From positions 80,898,964-80,962,963 of the forward strand of contig CM057228.1 of assembly GCA_029891385.1 (NCBI GenBank): a DNA stretch of 64,000 nt. The letters run 5' to 3'. Origin of the DNA: Erythroxylum novogranatense. Taxonomy: Eukaryota > Streptophyta > Magnoliopsida > Malpighiales > Erythroxylaceae. How positions within the stretch are numbered: position 1 is the stretch's first letter; each line of letters starts with the position of its first letter. A program made the position numbers and the translations under genes. The notes under the pieces are model-generated. The model was not told where the DNA came from. It saw only the letters and a program-made list of their open reading frames with translations, and searched no databases. Positions 1 to 11,662 of the stretch are shown piece after piece.

Positions 1-199
1 AGCTGATCTGCGCTCTATTCGAGCATCTTGAACTTCCTCAAGTTCAACTTTGCTCCCACCGTCCTCTTTTAGAAGAAACTCTTTCTAAAAGACAGCATGC
101 CTTGAAACAAACACTTTTGTTCCTCAAAGAAGGTAGAATTGATATCCTCTTGTTTCTTTAGGATATCCTTCAACAAACATTTGTCGACTTTGCATCCAG

Positions 200-830
200 C
201 TTGTCCGACCGTGTCCGCTTCACATAAGCGGACAACCCCATACTTTCAAATGAGAAAGATAAGGTTTCTTGTTATTCCATATCTCATATGGAGTAACATC
301 AATCTTTGATGGAACTCGCTTAACAGTAAACAAATGTCTCGAGTGCATACCCCAAAAGGATTTGGGTAATCGCAGTAAAGCCCATCATTGATCGTACTAT
401 GTCCAACAGGTTCGATTTCTCCTTTCTCGCCACACCATTATGTTTGTGGTGTGAAAGGAGGAGTCCATCGAGATAAAATCCCATTATCTCGAGATAATCC
501 AAAACTTTGGTCTAAGTACTCACCACCACGATCGATCGCAATGTCTTGATACTTTTCTCGTTGGTTTTCTACTTCATTTCAATTGTTTGAACTTTTCAAC
601 GCTTCAGATTTGTATCTCATCGATACAAATACCCATATCGAGAATAATCATCGATGAAGGTAATGAAGTATCGAGAACCACCTCTCGCATGGATGGACAT
701 TGACCACATACATCCGAATGTATTAGATCTAATAATCCATCGCTGCTCACCCTTTCCCTTAAAGGTAACTTAGTCATCTTGCCTAATAAACAAGATTCAC
801 ATGTCATAAGATTCATAATCGAATGACCCT
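200..830 (-). pseudogene. copia integrase remnant
   Basis: Integrase would insert element cDNA into the chromosome. On the minus strand, 604-816 carries CESCLLGKMTKLPL and LDLIHSDVCG, which are the end of the GAG-pre-integrase domain and the strand around the first catalytic Asp. Bases 320-502 carry NGVARKEKSNLLDIVRSMM and LGYALETF, the region that normally holds the catalytic Glu; the usual E-R-R is degraded. Several frames are needed, so it cannot make protein as read. The better copy is at 51930-52700. The copia assignment is firm; the lineage within copia is not assigned. Confidence 0.8.
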
Positions 831-839
831 AAACCGCCA

Positions 840-1440
840 CTTTTATGGAGCTTAGCTATCGCCTCTCATTTATATGGCCAAGCGACAATGCCATAAATAA
901 GTCGATTTTAAATTATCTCTTTTATGTCTTTTAGTGTCATTGACATTCATAATTGGACGTGACATATCTAATATGTAAATACCATTGCATAATGTACCAA
1001 GCACCATAAAGCATTCCATTCGCATTAATAGAACAACCATTGTTACCAAAAGTCAAATGGAAACCAAATTTATTTAAACAAGAAATGCATAATATGTTCT
1101 TTGTTATAACAGTACAAAATAACATTCATCCAATCTAAGTACAAGCCCACTGGGAGTGACAAAAATAAGTCCCTACGGCTAATGCAAAGAACCCTTGCTC
1201 CATTCCCAACGCAGAGGTCTACTTCTCCTTTGTAAGTCGCCATCATCCTCGAGGCCTCAGATATCATTACATATGTGTGAGCCACAACCGTATCTAATAC
1301 CCATATGTTATGATCGAAAATGATTAACTTCAATGACAAACATACTCGAAGAAGTTGAGGCATCCGATGCCTTCTTCGCTTCAGCTTCTTCCAGATAGAC
1401 TTTGCGCTATGCGCCAAAGGACTCGGCCTTACCGCAATGG
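840..1440 (-). pseudogene. copia protease / GAG-pre-integrase remnant
   Basis: The retroviral-type aspartic protease and the zinc-binding pre-integrase segment lie between gag and integrase. On the minus strand near 1270-1330 the text reads W-V-L-D-T followed by V-V-A-H-T, where the copia active site should read D-T-G-C. One base missing at a CCGG site explains the change. A degraded zinc-knuckle start (F-H-C-G-K) lies near 1415-1435. Bases 937-1125 match the pre-integrase part at 52782-53003. Non-functional as read; the missing base may be a sequencing error. Confidence 0.65.
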
Positions 1441-1499
1441 AAGCGTGTTCCTTTAGTGCGCCTCTTTGGTCTTCTTCTTGCTATACTTCCTTTTGACTT

Positions 1500-2170
1500 T
1501 CCTTGGGTTTCTTACCCTTCTTCTTCTTGCTTCTTTTCTTGAACCCAAGAAGTAGATTCCACCACGAGCAATCGCTTGCTATCCTTCTTGATAGCTTGCT
1601 CTTGCTTCTTGAGCAAATTGATCAACTCAGAATTGTCGAGAAACTTGGTTCATCCGATAGTTCATCACAAACCGTGAATAACTATCGACAATCCAACAAG
1701 AATTAAGTCAATACTTAATTCATAGTCCATGACAAAACCTAAGACGGCCAATCTCGATATACCCATTCATCTTCAAAGCATACCGCATCGCCGATGAACT
1801 CGAGTCATCTTAGTTGTGAAGAGCAACCTAGAAGTCTCGAACCGCTCGGACCGAGCTTGCTCATCAAACAACTCCTAAGATGAAACACTATGGTATGTGC
1901 ATCCATAGACTCATGCTTTGCTTTTGCAGCCCGGTGACATCGATGCAAGCATAATGCATGTGGCCATGTCACCGTCTTTAAGATGCTTTTGATATGCTTT
2001 CGATCACCATCGAAGCATCGACGGCAGTGGATCAGAAGTGGAGTATCCAGGCGTATCCAGTTCTTCGATCTCGAGAACAATTTCGATTTCTCGACCAATC
2101 TAGAAAGTTTGGTCCAGCTTAATTTATTTGAGTCCATTAGTGAGCGAAGATTCACACTTGTAGACATTTT
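1500..2170 (-). pseudogene. copia gag remnant (UBN2/retrotran_gag type)
   Basis: Gag forms the particle that packages element RNA. The minus strand at 1805-2167 contains MDAHTIVFHLR, the start of the conserved copia gag core. About 1530-1700 carries a degraded version of the core's end, ELINLLKKQEQAIKKDSK. Both match the better copy at 53452-53796 (ELINLLMTAEQAIKRDSK). At least two frameshifts separate the parts. It lies between the protease and the repeat-rich leader, as in other copia elements. Confidence 0.75.
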
Positions 2171-2350
2171 CAGACAACCTAAAATAGAGAGAGAAAGAAT
2201 GTTAGAATAGATTTAAATGCATAATCATAAGGACTTAAATGATATGCATATGGCTCCCACTAGTTCCTAATGAATCCATAACCCTCATTACGAATCCAAG
2301 GAAAAAGTGACAAAATGTCCTAGTGGGTCGATATCCGACATTGCTAAGAA

Positions 2351-2648
2351 TGACCTTGAGTTTGCCCAACAAGCCACCTTAGGTCAATCGGTAGGTATCG
2401 GTCATACCAATTGCATTACAAAATGCAACTATCGCCTAGTGCTATCAACTGTTGATGTATGCACACACATTGGGTTATCAACACTTGATGCGTGTACATC
2501 TGATGCACACTACCCAATTTCGCCTCATCCACGCTGACCTTGAGTTTGCCCAACAAATCAACGCCTGTGAAAACCGACCCATTAATCCAAAATCATATTT
2601 TCATGGTTCAACATATTCAGATAGAGCGAGCTTGAGTTTGCCCAACAA
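2351..2648 (-). repeat. Spaced leader motif, TTGGGTTTACCCAA type, 3 copies
   Basis: A motif of about 20 bp (TGACCTTGAGTTTGCCCAAC and variants) occurs at 2351-2372, 2535-2556 and 2629-2648 in the copia leader. The second copia copy has four, at 54221, 54311, 54494 and 54590. Three of those four contain TTGGGTTTACCCAA, a near-palindrome. Position and spacing are roughly conserved between the elements. Confidence 0.7.
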
Positions 2649-2853
2649 CCCAACTCTATAAGAACTCGGTTCTTACCATATTAATGGAAGGCGTTAGTTT
2701 TCATATTCAGTTTGAGGATTTCAGGTCTCATCTAAAGTCAAAACTCATCCAAAGCTATGGGATCATAGTCAAACTATATGGATTACTTTAGGCATTTCAT
2801 CAATCATATTGAATTTAAACCTAAATCATCCATCATCCCATTTCAAGATGTAA

Positions 2854-3078
2854 TAAGTCGACTTGTGCCATGCAAGTCGACTTATGCCATCAGCGCGCAT
2901 AAGTCGACTTGTGCTATTGCAAGTCAACTTATACATTCAGTGCTGCATGTCGACTTATGCTGCTTTTGCAAGTCGACTTGTGTGAACTTCATGCAAGTCG
3001 ACTTATTCTCGCTTCACGCACGATAAGTCGACTTATTTCTCTAACAAGTCGACTTATTCTGCATGTGCAAGTCGACTT
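2854..3078. repeat. AAGTCGACTT palindrome cluster in copia A leader
   Basis: Ten occurrences of the 10-bp palindrome AAGTCGACTT lie in 225 bp. Eight are perfect and two carry one change (AAGTCAACTT, ATGTCGACTT). Spacing varies from about 12 to 36 bp, so this is not a simple tandem repeat. The same palindrome sits at the copia LTR terminus and in the leader of copia B. Confidence 0.9.
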
Positions 3079-4174
3079 ACACTAGGTTTTGCTATCCAAT
3101 TGGCTAATTCTCAATTCATGCAATTCTAATTCACAATACCAAGTATATACACATTACTAGATGTATCTATGAACACCTTCATAGGTCCATGCTCACCATA
3201 TAGTCAAACTATGCATGAAAAGCTTGAAATAGATGAATACACTTATTCATTTTGACTTCCATAAAATTTAAGAATACCAAATTATCATCCTAAGTATCTC
3301 TAGGTAGTCTATACATTATGAAGATCACTTCGCACATGTCACATAATTTGTGACGGCCAAAACAATCAGACAATGCTATACACTAACGAGACGCTAATGT
3401 GACCTATTTGACATCCGAAAATTCATGGAAATCCTATTTCAAGAAAATCAGTTTGGGAAGCATGCCAACATCCAAGTAACATGTTTCTAATCACATTAAA
3501 AATCATTCAAGGCATTGTAATTGAAAATTACACCTAAACCAATCAAACAAAAACAGCTCCAGCAACTGTCTCAACATTGCCATGTTCTGTTTGTTGCTTG
3601 AAAATCCATTGAAACACTTTCAATAAATTCTGAGAAAATTACAGAGGTTATTAAATGTTCAGAACATGCTCCATGAATTTTTCAGGATTTATTTCCATCA
3701 AAACTCAACAAACCTCAGCAATTTAGCTAATGCTGAATCTGTGTTCTCCAACACAGTTATTCCCAGCAGCACACAATAAATTCGTAAATAAATAGTCAAT
3801 CACCTCGAAAACATTTTTCCTTTCTCATAGACATTCACATATGTCTTAGAGACAGGTCAGTGAAAGAAAATCCGAAAAACCATTTTTCTAGATTTTATTC
3901 TCGAATTTATAGTCATGCCTGTTCCAGAAACTTGTACAAAAACAGCAACTAGCACATTAAGGAATAAAATAGCAAAACCATATCAAATGACATTAATAAA
4001 TTAATTCCTTTTACAGATACATTCCATAACACCTTATGAACACATCTGGGCAAGAAATTTTCGAAAACCATATCTTATACAGATTTCGAAATTGGCATAT
4101 ATTACATGCATCATCATCAAATTCACTAAGCTACTCCAACCTAGGCATGGTTTCTTCTTTATATAAGACACAAG
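3079..4174 (-). other. copia A non-coding leader
   Basis: AT-rich sequence with no supported ORF, lying between the palindrome cluster and the primer site. It aligns by eye with 55076-56184 of copia B, for example the block around the words 'tttgtgacggccaaaac'. It is probably untranslated leader, which would carry packaging signals; none can be pinpointed. Confidence 0.7.
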
Positions 4175-4188
4175 TGGCTCTGATACCA
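4175..4188 (-). promoter_or_regulatory. Primer-binding site (tRNA-iMet)
   Basis: The minus strand reads TGGTATCAGAGCCA, complementary to the 3' end of plant initiator tRNA-Met, one base from the LTR end. This fixes the element as minus-oriented and the LTR at 4190 as its 5' LTR. Confidence 0.9.
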
Positions 4189-4189
4189 C

Positions 4190-6065
4190 TGTAGGAAAAT
4201 CCCGGTGGGTACATCACATGTACCCGGTGCGAAAAACAAAAATTTTTGTCCCGGGACTTTCCCGAAACCCAGGATCGTTGTGTCTATATAACTAAATCAA
4301 ACCATAACGACCTACGAGCCTGCCTCTAACTCAGATCCACGCAGAGGTTTGAAAACCTAACCGGGACAAACCCTTTGACCCGGGAATAGCTAGAACAAAG
4401 TAAGAAGTGTGCTAGCACTAACCTTGTTCTTGGAGAGCTAGGCTTAATGGAGGAGATGACAAAATCACTTGGAGGAGAGGATGAAGAACTCGTTGGAGAA
4501 GACGAAGAACTTAGGATTTTCACCAAAACCCTTGCTTCCTCTAGCTTCCACGATGAACACCTTCACAAGTCTTAGGTTTAAAACTCATTTTAAACCTTAT
4601 ATATGTCATCCAACGAGCCACTCCTTCTTTCCTCCAATTGATTTTTTGTCTTATATCATTAAATGCTTTGATGAGTAAGCATATAAGGAAGCTTCCAAAA
4701 GCTTTCCTCCATGTCCTCCACGTAAACACATATAAATATATATATTAATTAATTATTTACTTAATTAATTAATATATATAATTGCTGAAGTGGTCCAGTC
4801 ATACTGGGGTCGGTCCTACCGGCCTACCGGGTCCCGCCGGCGAAAACTCACTGGAAACGGTTTTCAGCAATGTCGATGTCGCGATCTCATCGGGACATAT
4901 CCCAATCTCATCGGGATCCATTTAATCCGTCTGCTCTCCGGTATTGGATCACTATCCAAAACTATTTTACGAGTTCTCCGAGACACTCTTATCGCAGACC
5001 CATTAGGTTCCGGTTATGTTGGCCACTTAGATTAACACTTGATCTAAGCAAGTCATGAGCGGTATCTAGCAACACATCACGACCCCGATAATTGACCGGA
5101 AAGTAATTGGTTTAACGGGTTATATAAACTACTGAACCAAATTACAAACCTTTCCATAGACAATTACCGTGCAATTCGTCCTTTCACCATGCTATACCCC
5201 ACTTGGTTTGAGTATGGGCAAGTGTCAACTCTTACTAGACCGATCGATCAAATCTAGTCCAAGTGTAATCGCTCTTGTCCTAGACTCATTACTTTAATGT
5301 CCATGAAGACCGCTTCATGACATATGTGTTCGGCCAGAGACTTGCAAGTAATGATCCTCACAAGAGGCCATGGGTATCTCTTCTGCTAATATCACGTATG
5401 GTGAATCCTTTGTTGGCTACTCAATTACCTTCAATACCTCAAACTGCACTCCAATCACCACCCCATGAGCGACCTCTCGAAAAGGCAACAAGGAATGGAG
5501 TCAAGCACGTAATCAAGATTCAAGATATCCTCGAGTACCTCAAGTCTAAGGATACTTGCACCATTGCTATGATGAGATTCTCATCGACATAATATCCATG
5601 TGATGATCTCATGGTAGGTCATCCAATGTACTTACTACTACTAGTAAGCATCCATATGTCAAATCTAAATATCTCAATATTTACGTGTTCGAGATCCACC
5701 GCTGATCCAATCAAGGAGTTTGACATATGCTAGTCTATCCGGATTAACGATGTCCAGCCTCATTAATCCTATGACTAGGATCATTTAGATAGTGACATAA
5801 TTGCACATGATAGGAATCTCAATAGTATGATCACATCATAATTTCCTTCATGCTATGTCATATATCATGGACTTCATTAATTCGATTTAAGATTAAAATC
5901 AATTCATAAATATGAACATCAAATTAATGAAATATGCCTTTTCTTTATTTATACAAACATCTTTGTACAAAATGCGCTAAAGGAGATTGTCTTTAGGGCA
6001 CTACTCTAATACTCTTACAATGCATAAGTCGACTTATTACATATTCAGGTCGACTTGTACTTACA
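4190..6065 (-). mobile_element. copia A 5' LTR
   Basis: Begins TGTAGGAAAATCCC and ends CTTACA (plus reading), the same termini as the copia B LTRs at 35881 and 56198. Inside are an AT-rich palindromic block (about 4731-4781), which may hold the TATA element, and near the end one perfect and one altered AAGTCGACTT. About 1.88 kb, against 1.95-1.98 kb for the copia B LTRs. Confidence 0.88.
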
Positions 6066-7072
6066 CGAATTGCACAGTAATTGTCTATGGAAGGGTTCGT
6101 GATCTGGTTCATGATGAATTCATCAAACCGATTACTTTCTGGTCAATTGGGGGTCATGATGTGTTGCTAGATACCGCTCATGACTTGCTCAGATTAATTG
6201 TTAATCTAAGTGGCCAACATAACCGGAACCTAAAGGGTCACACGCATAAGAGTGTTTCAGAGAATTTGTAAAATAGTATTGGACAGAGTTCCAATTATGG
6301 AGAGCATTCAGATTAAATGGATCCCGATGAGATTGGGATATGTCCCGATGAGATCGCGACATCGATATTGCTAAGAAAGGTTTCCTGAGTTGTTTGAAGA
6401 TTTGGTCTAGAGTTTGGTAAGACCAATTCCCAGCTTGGATTGGACCTTAGATTTATATTCTAATTAATTAATTAAGTAAATTAATTAATTAATTAATATA
6501 TTATTAAGCCCATTAGTCACGTTGGAAAGGGAGAAGAGATCATTGTCTTTGAAAAGTCAAAGTTGATTATTATATTCCATTAATTAGTTAATGGTTGATA
6601 TGGCATACACTTGTTAGCTTCTTATGGTATCATTTTTAAGTGTTAAAAATATACATAAGTAGCTACCTTAAGGTGTTGCCGTCGATGGTCAATTAAGGTT
6701 AGAAGAAAAATAAGCTTCCTTAAGAGTTAAGGTTAAAAAAGCTTTGGAAAAGGTTTCAACTTCCTTCTTCCTCATCAAGCATTATCGATTCTTCTCTTCT
6801 CCAAGGCAAGGATTCCAACGCCTCTTCAAGCTCTCGGATGAGGTAGGCTCTAGCAGTTTTATTCTGTTCTAGCTATTCCGGTCAAAGGTGTTTGATCCGG
6901 TTAGGTTTTCGATCTCTGCGTGGATACCTTTAGAGATAGTCTCTATTGGCTATTCAGGTTTGGGTTTTCATACCGACACCGGGATCCTGGGTTTTTGGGA
7001 AGGTCCCGGGAACAAAATTTTTGTTTTTCGCTGCTGGAACATGTGATGTTCCTCCCAGGATTTTCCTACAAC
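6066..7072 (+). mobile_element. Inverted partial copia LTR
   Basis: Reading leftward from 7072 (TGTAGGAAAATCC) this repeats about the first 1 kb of the LTR at 4190, in inverted orientation. It includes the AT-rich block (about 6460-6506) and stops at the equivalent of base ~5178. The best reading is that copia A inserted into this older, plus-facing LTR, whose other part lies left of the window. The LTR end at 7072 abuts gypsy protease sequence, so this LTR had itself landed in the Athila-like element. Confidence 0.8.
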
Positions 7073-7324
7073 ACCCCCATGAGGATTATTCTCTGCTTGG
7101 AGTAAATATGCTTGATACGGTCATTGACGATGCATGTAGTGATTTTGCATAAACTTTAACATCTTCTACTGACAATCTCTTTGGAGAGAATTTTCTTACT
7201 GAGGATTTTGCAGGAGAGCCTTTGAGTGAGGGATTGGACATGGAGCTACCCAGGAGCCAAGCTGCTGAGATGAAGCTTCGATATCAATCGGATGACCATC
7301 CCGAGCTACAGGACCCACCGTGAG
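7073..7324 (+). pseudogene. Athila-like gypsy protease, C-terminal remnant
   Basis: The frame reads HEDYSLLGVNMLD directly after the copia LTR, matching NEDYSLLGVNMLD in the intact protease ORF at 62619-63275. A stop follows at about 7150. The frame then goes on through a region matching the end of that ORF (TDNLFGENF against TDTLFREDYF). The N-terminal part, with the catalytic Asp, has been cut off by the copia insertion. Confidence 0.8.
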
Positions 7325-8001
7325 CCCAGGTTGTTTCTCTACCTGCATTCTCAATATATTCATGCGCATTACTTGGAATTGATATGAAATTTTGTGTTGC
7401 ATGAGTATCTTGATTGAGTGTAGGGGTGAGACCCAACCAGTAGGATTAGTTGTAGTTAGGTAGGATTTCTGTTCCTTGTTCTAATAAATTACTTTCACTT
7501 TGTGAGCTTTAAATCTTTCTGCATTGAAGAAGCATGACATTGGTAGAAGGGTTAGTTTTTTGTGAGATTGATTGTTACTGGATTATGCTAGGATCTTTAG
7601 GTTTTTGTTTTCTGTTCAGGTAGAGGCATCACGATGTATTTTAATTTGTACGTCGCGACGTGCCTCATTTTTTTTTTACGCCTACGTCGAGACGTATCTC
7701 GTTCTTTTTGGGGCTTACGTCGCGACGTGCCCACATTTTTATGCCGCGACGTGCCATCGGTTGAAATACCTTTTTGCCCCTTCTGTCCTTTGGTCTTTTC
7801 GTTTGTCCGGTGTACTTTTTTTTCTTTTCCCCTCGCGACCTTCTACCTCCATTCGCCGTCTATTCTTCTTCTCTTCCCCTTCATCTTTTCTTCTCTAACA
7901 CTCTGGTTTTGCCATCATCGCTCTCGATTTCTCTCGATTCTCTCTGTTGTTCAACTGTACCCAGAGTCTTCGATGTCTCCCTTTTTGCATTTTTGACTTC
8001 T
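7325..8001 (+). other. Athila-like element: central PPT-like tract and spliced leader
   Basis: No supported ORF. Contains a purine tract, attgagtgtaggggtgag (7413-7430), matching the TTAAGTGTGGGGGA tract at 62461-62475 of the minus copy, then a cluster of CGTCGCGACG palindromes, then pyrimidine-rich sequence (about 7780-7980) up to a splice-donor-like site. The matching region of the minus copy is 61929-62618. Confidence 0.6.
7651..7752. repeat. CGTCGCGACG palindrome cluster A
   Basis: Perfect copies at 7651-7660 and 7718-7727; variants CGTCGAGACG at 7685 and GCCGCGACG at 7743. Clusters B (27946-28105) and C (32762-32854) belong to the same host element. The minus copy has CGCCGCGACG at 62172-62181, in the equivalent place. 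Confidence 0.8.
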
Positions 8002-8011
8002 GTAAGTGTTC
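8000..8011 (+). promoter_or_regulatory. Splice donor-like site
   Basis: Reads CT|GTAAGTGTTC, a near-perfect plant donor. The minus copy has the same GTAAGTGTTC at 61919-61928. Paired with the acceptor ending at 28167 and with the array removed, it gives an intron of about 310 bp, close to the 346 bp of the minus copy. Confidence 0.65.
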
Positions 8012-8081
8012 CATTGCCTCTCGTTTTCCTGGTTTTCGTCTTCTTTGTTAGTAGTTTTAAGTTAGGTCTTCGCGACGAGTG

Positions 8082-8086
8082 TTGCT
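8082..8086. repeat. Target-site duplication of the array, left copy (ttgct)
   Basis: ttgct directly precedes the first LTR at 8087 and recurs directly after the last LTR at 27941-27945. The whole array therefore behaves as one insertion. Confidence 0.9.
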
Positions 8087-8146
8087 TGTTGGGACCCGAT
8101 CCGGGAACCGGATCCCAACCGAATAAACTTAACACTTTCACTCTAT

Positions 8147-8158
8147 GCTCTGATACCA
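8147..8158 (-). other. Embedded PBS-like site inside the array LTR
   Basis: GCTCTGATACCA lies 60 bp inside the LTR. It is followed by TAAA and a second LTR-like start, TGTTGGATCCCG, at 8163. The same arrangement occurs at 13277-13287 (one base short), 18363-18374 and 23442-23453. In element sense, U5 therefore ends in two tandem versions of [LTR end + TTTA + PBS]. Confidence 0.85.
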
Positions 8159-11100
8159 TAAATGTTGGATCCCGTTCCCGGAACCCAACTACATAAGCAC
8201 AACGGAAACTGAAGCAAATGGAAACGAAGGGAAGCGGAAATTTTGATCGAAACAAAATGCGAAGCGAACAAATCCGAAAGTAGCGGTTTAAGCAAATGCA
8301 AAGCGGAATCGAAATACAAACGCAAGCGAAGCAAAAGCTAATCGAATCAAACGAATGATTCAATCGAATATAGCGAAGCGAAATAATCGATACTGAATCA
8401 CAAAGCGGAACGCATAAGCGGCGCGGGATCGAATCGAATGCAAATCGAATTCGGATAGAAAACAAAGTAAATCAAACACTTTCCGACATCCGCATAAGCA
8501 AAGAACAGAAATGTAAACGCGTTGGGGATTCTAAGACGTTCCAAAATCCGTTATGAATTTTTTTTTCTTTCTTATTCTCATTCCTTATTCATTTCTTCTC
8601 TTACTCAAACACATTTAAAACATAACCAATGCATCCAATGTCCAAAATTACACTTTTATCCCAAATCTTATCGAAAATTCGGCAGCATAACGGCTGCCTC
8701 TATCCTAACCCAAAAATTCCTGCAAAGGCAGAATACACTTCTATAATCTCAACAAACCTCGTAATCATCGGACACTCCGTCCTAATCCCAACACCAGCAG
8801 AAACACAAACCTAAAACTAATACTTCCATAATTCTCAAGTCAATAAATACCAAACTCATAATTCAACTCATTTCCAAATTCATACATATATATATTCCCA
8901 AATCAACCATACAATATGTTCTCAAATTCTCCATAATTTCCTATACAAATTTCACAGTCATTCACAATACTTAACTTTATACACAAATACCCTTTTCCAA
9001 ATTTATCTAAAGTCATAAACATTTCCATACTCAAATTTCAGATTACTCAAAACTAACTCATGCAAATTTCAAAAGCACAAAACCGTTTAATCGATGTCTT
9101 CACATTCTTTCATCCAATCTCCTCGTCAAACACGGAGATGGGGATGAAAGGGGGTGAGCTTCAGCTCGTGGATAACACATTTATAAACCGATAAATAAGC
9201 GAAATCATTTTTAATAATCTTTTGCCAAAAGGGCTAATTTTTTTCAAACTTTATAATTTTTCAAACAATTTCCTCAAACCCATTTTTTCATATTTTCAAA
9301 CTTTTCATAATAATCTCCTTTTTCTCATTTTCAAAACTCCTTGAATACTTCTTGAATTTTTCATAAATATGAATGCGAACACATAACAAATCAAAACATA
9401 TAACATATCGAATGGTGCAGTTCGGTCCAAGCGAGCGTCTCGCACATTCAGCGTGGCGATCATATGCGATCGTGAGCGAAACGTCTTACACTTTCCGCAT
9501 AAGCGGTCCAAAGTAGCCGTGAGGGAGTCCGAACGGAGTCTCCGTGCCCTAGCGGGCAGCCGGAGAAGGCTTAACAAGTAGAGACAAATGACGACTCACC
9601 AAGGGACCTACCAACCCATATAACACATAATCGAAAACGAAAAGTCGGATTGCCGAAGGCACTTTTCAATTTCTTAATTTTCCACACATTCACATAAAGC
9701 ATACAATTTGATCAATTCATCATTCAATTCTAATTTCAAAATCAAATCATTCAATGCATACACAACAAATGCATTTTTCGTAATTTCTATCGGTTTATCG
9801 AATCATTGAAAGCAATGAATTCAAACTTATAATAATCTTTCAAAAACATTCTAAATCGAAATTTCCTGCCTTTACAAAACAATAATTTGTCAAAATTTTC
9901 ACATTTTGCTTTCTTTATTTTCAAAATTGCTTTCTTTATTTTTCAAAATTCACATATAGCTTACAAATCAAAATATAAATATGCTACCCACCTCGAATTA
10001 TTGCCGGAAACTTGATTTCAAGCTCCAATTGATCCTTGCTTTTCTCTCTCTTCCAAAGTACCAAAACCTAAACCATAATCATCCAAATTTCACATCAGAA
10101 AATACTTAATTTTCACAATCAACTTAGGAATTCACCAATTCCATTTACATTCAAGCTATTTCAATCTCCAATTTTGAAAATCCCCAATTTTCAAAATTGG
10201 CCTAAACCAAGACACTCAAATTCAATCTCATAAAACACAATTTCTTCAAAATTAATCTCACAATTCATCAATTCACATTAATTCCAAGACATCTAAATCC
10301 TCAATTTCAAAAATTCCCAAATCTTAAAATTGGCCTAAACCAATTTATCCAAATTCAATACCATAAAATACAAATTCTTCAAAATTGATTTCATATATCA
10401 TCAATTCATCATATTTCCTATAATTCTACACCAAAATATCTCAAAATTCTCAATCATAAAATTTAGCCTAAACCTTACTCAATTTTTCATCCAAAATTAA
10501 ACCCAACCTAAAGCATATACATCAAAATTAATTCCACAATCCATAAACCCATCTCATATGTCATAATTCTAAACCGAAGATTAATCAAAATCTCAAAGTA
10601 GAAAAATTTCTCTTACCTCTTTCTCTTCCAAATTCGAATTTTTTTGGCTTGGAAGGAAGCTCTTATGCTCCTCTATCTTTTTCTCTCTTGGAACCATCCC
10701 AAAATCCTTAAGAAACAAGTAGAAAAATCAAAACTAAACTTTCTCTCTCCTCTTCCTCCATACCCGAATCTCCACTCTTCTTCTTTCTTCTTATTTCTCT
10801 TCTCCTTTTCTCTGGAAATTTCCAGCCACTTTCGTGGCTTTTAATAGCTCAAAACGACAATCACCATCTGTGTTTCATTAATTGATGGTCAAATGACCAA
10901 ATTGTCCTTCATTCAAAACTTAAAATTACACTTACTTGCGGTTTGATTCGCACTATCGATTTGAAGGAATTTGTCAAAACTTCCTTCTCGATAAATGTTC
11001 CTCTCACTCATACGAATCCAACGCCACTGACCGCGCTCAATTCCGAGCACCACATCAAAAGTTATGTGCGAAACAATTCGGGAATATCCATATTCTAACA

Positions 11101-11662
11101 CATTTTCAAGGTACGATTATTTCCGTCCAAAATTTCACATTTTTAATTCCAGAATTGAAACTCGATGTCTTCATAACAATTGTAGCCTTATGTCTCTAGT
11201 TTAATTCAAAACAAGAATCGCCTCATTTCGATTCCCAGATCAAAAGTTATACTCAAATTACTCACAGGTGTTCCCAATCCAAAAATTTCACCCTAATCCG
11301 AACTTAAATTCACAAATTAAAAGTCCTAAGGGCAAAATTGACATTTCATGTCTTCATATGATTTGTAGCCCCTTGTCTTATCTTTATTTTGCCTCAAGAA
11401 TCGCTTCAATCGGATCTCTACAGATCCCGAATTTCACAAAACACTGAATCATGCTCGGAAAATTTCCCGACTCACTTTGATTAAATTAATCACCATTAAT
11501 TTAATCTCAAAAGTTCACAAATTTCTTATAAAATGAAATTCAATGTCTTAGGAATCCAACGCAAAAGAATCAACTCAATCGGATGTCGGACGGAAAGATA
11601 TAAGCAAAATAGTGAGCAAAGGTCGGATTAAAAACAAAGAAATCAAAATTTAAGAAGCAAAA

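Larger units (their letters stand above)
1..6065 (-). mobile_element. Ty1/copia element A, 5' part (runs off left edge)
   Basis: Read on the minus strand this is the 5' LTR (4190-6065), PBS, a long non-coding leader, gag, protease and the start of integrase; the rest lies beyond base 1. The same order recurs at 51930-58144, so the two copies are one family. Gag and pol are broken by many stops and frameshifts. The right edge sits against an inverted LTR piece of the same family, with cgaat (6066-6070) as the expected target-site duplicate. Its left partner is outside the window. Confidence 0.85.

Noticed and set aside
4326..4526. Serine-rich ORFs in copia LTRs (4326, 35905, 56222)
   Set aside because: Located in the LTR downstream of the likely transcript start, with no domain; 35905 and 56222 match because they are LTR partners.
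7881..8465. 194-residue minus ORF
   Set aside because: It crosses the array boundary and TSD at 8082-8087, is Arg/Ser/Phe-rich without homology, and comes back broken in the other LTR copies.
10644..11199. Short ORFs repeated at 10644, 15782, 10936, 16074 and similar
   Set aside because: They recur only because the LTR recurs; composition is AT-rich LTR text and frames break in LTRs 3 and 4.
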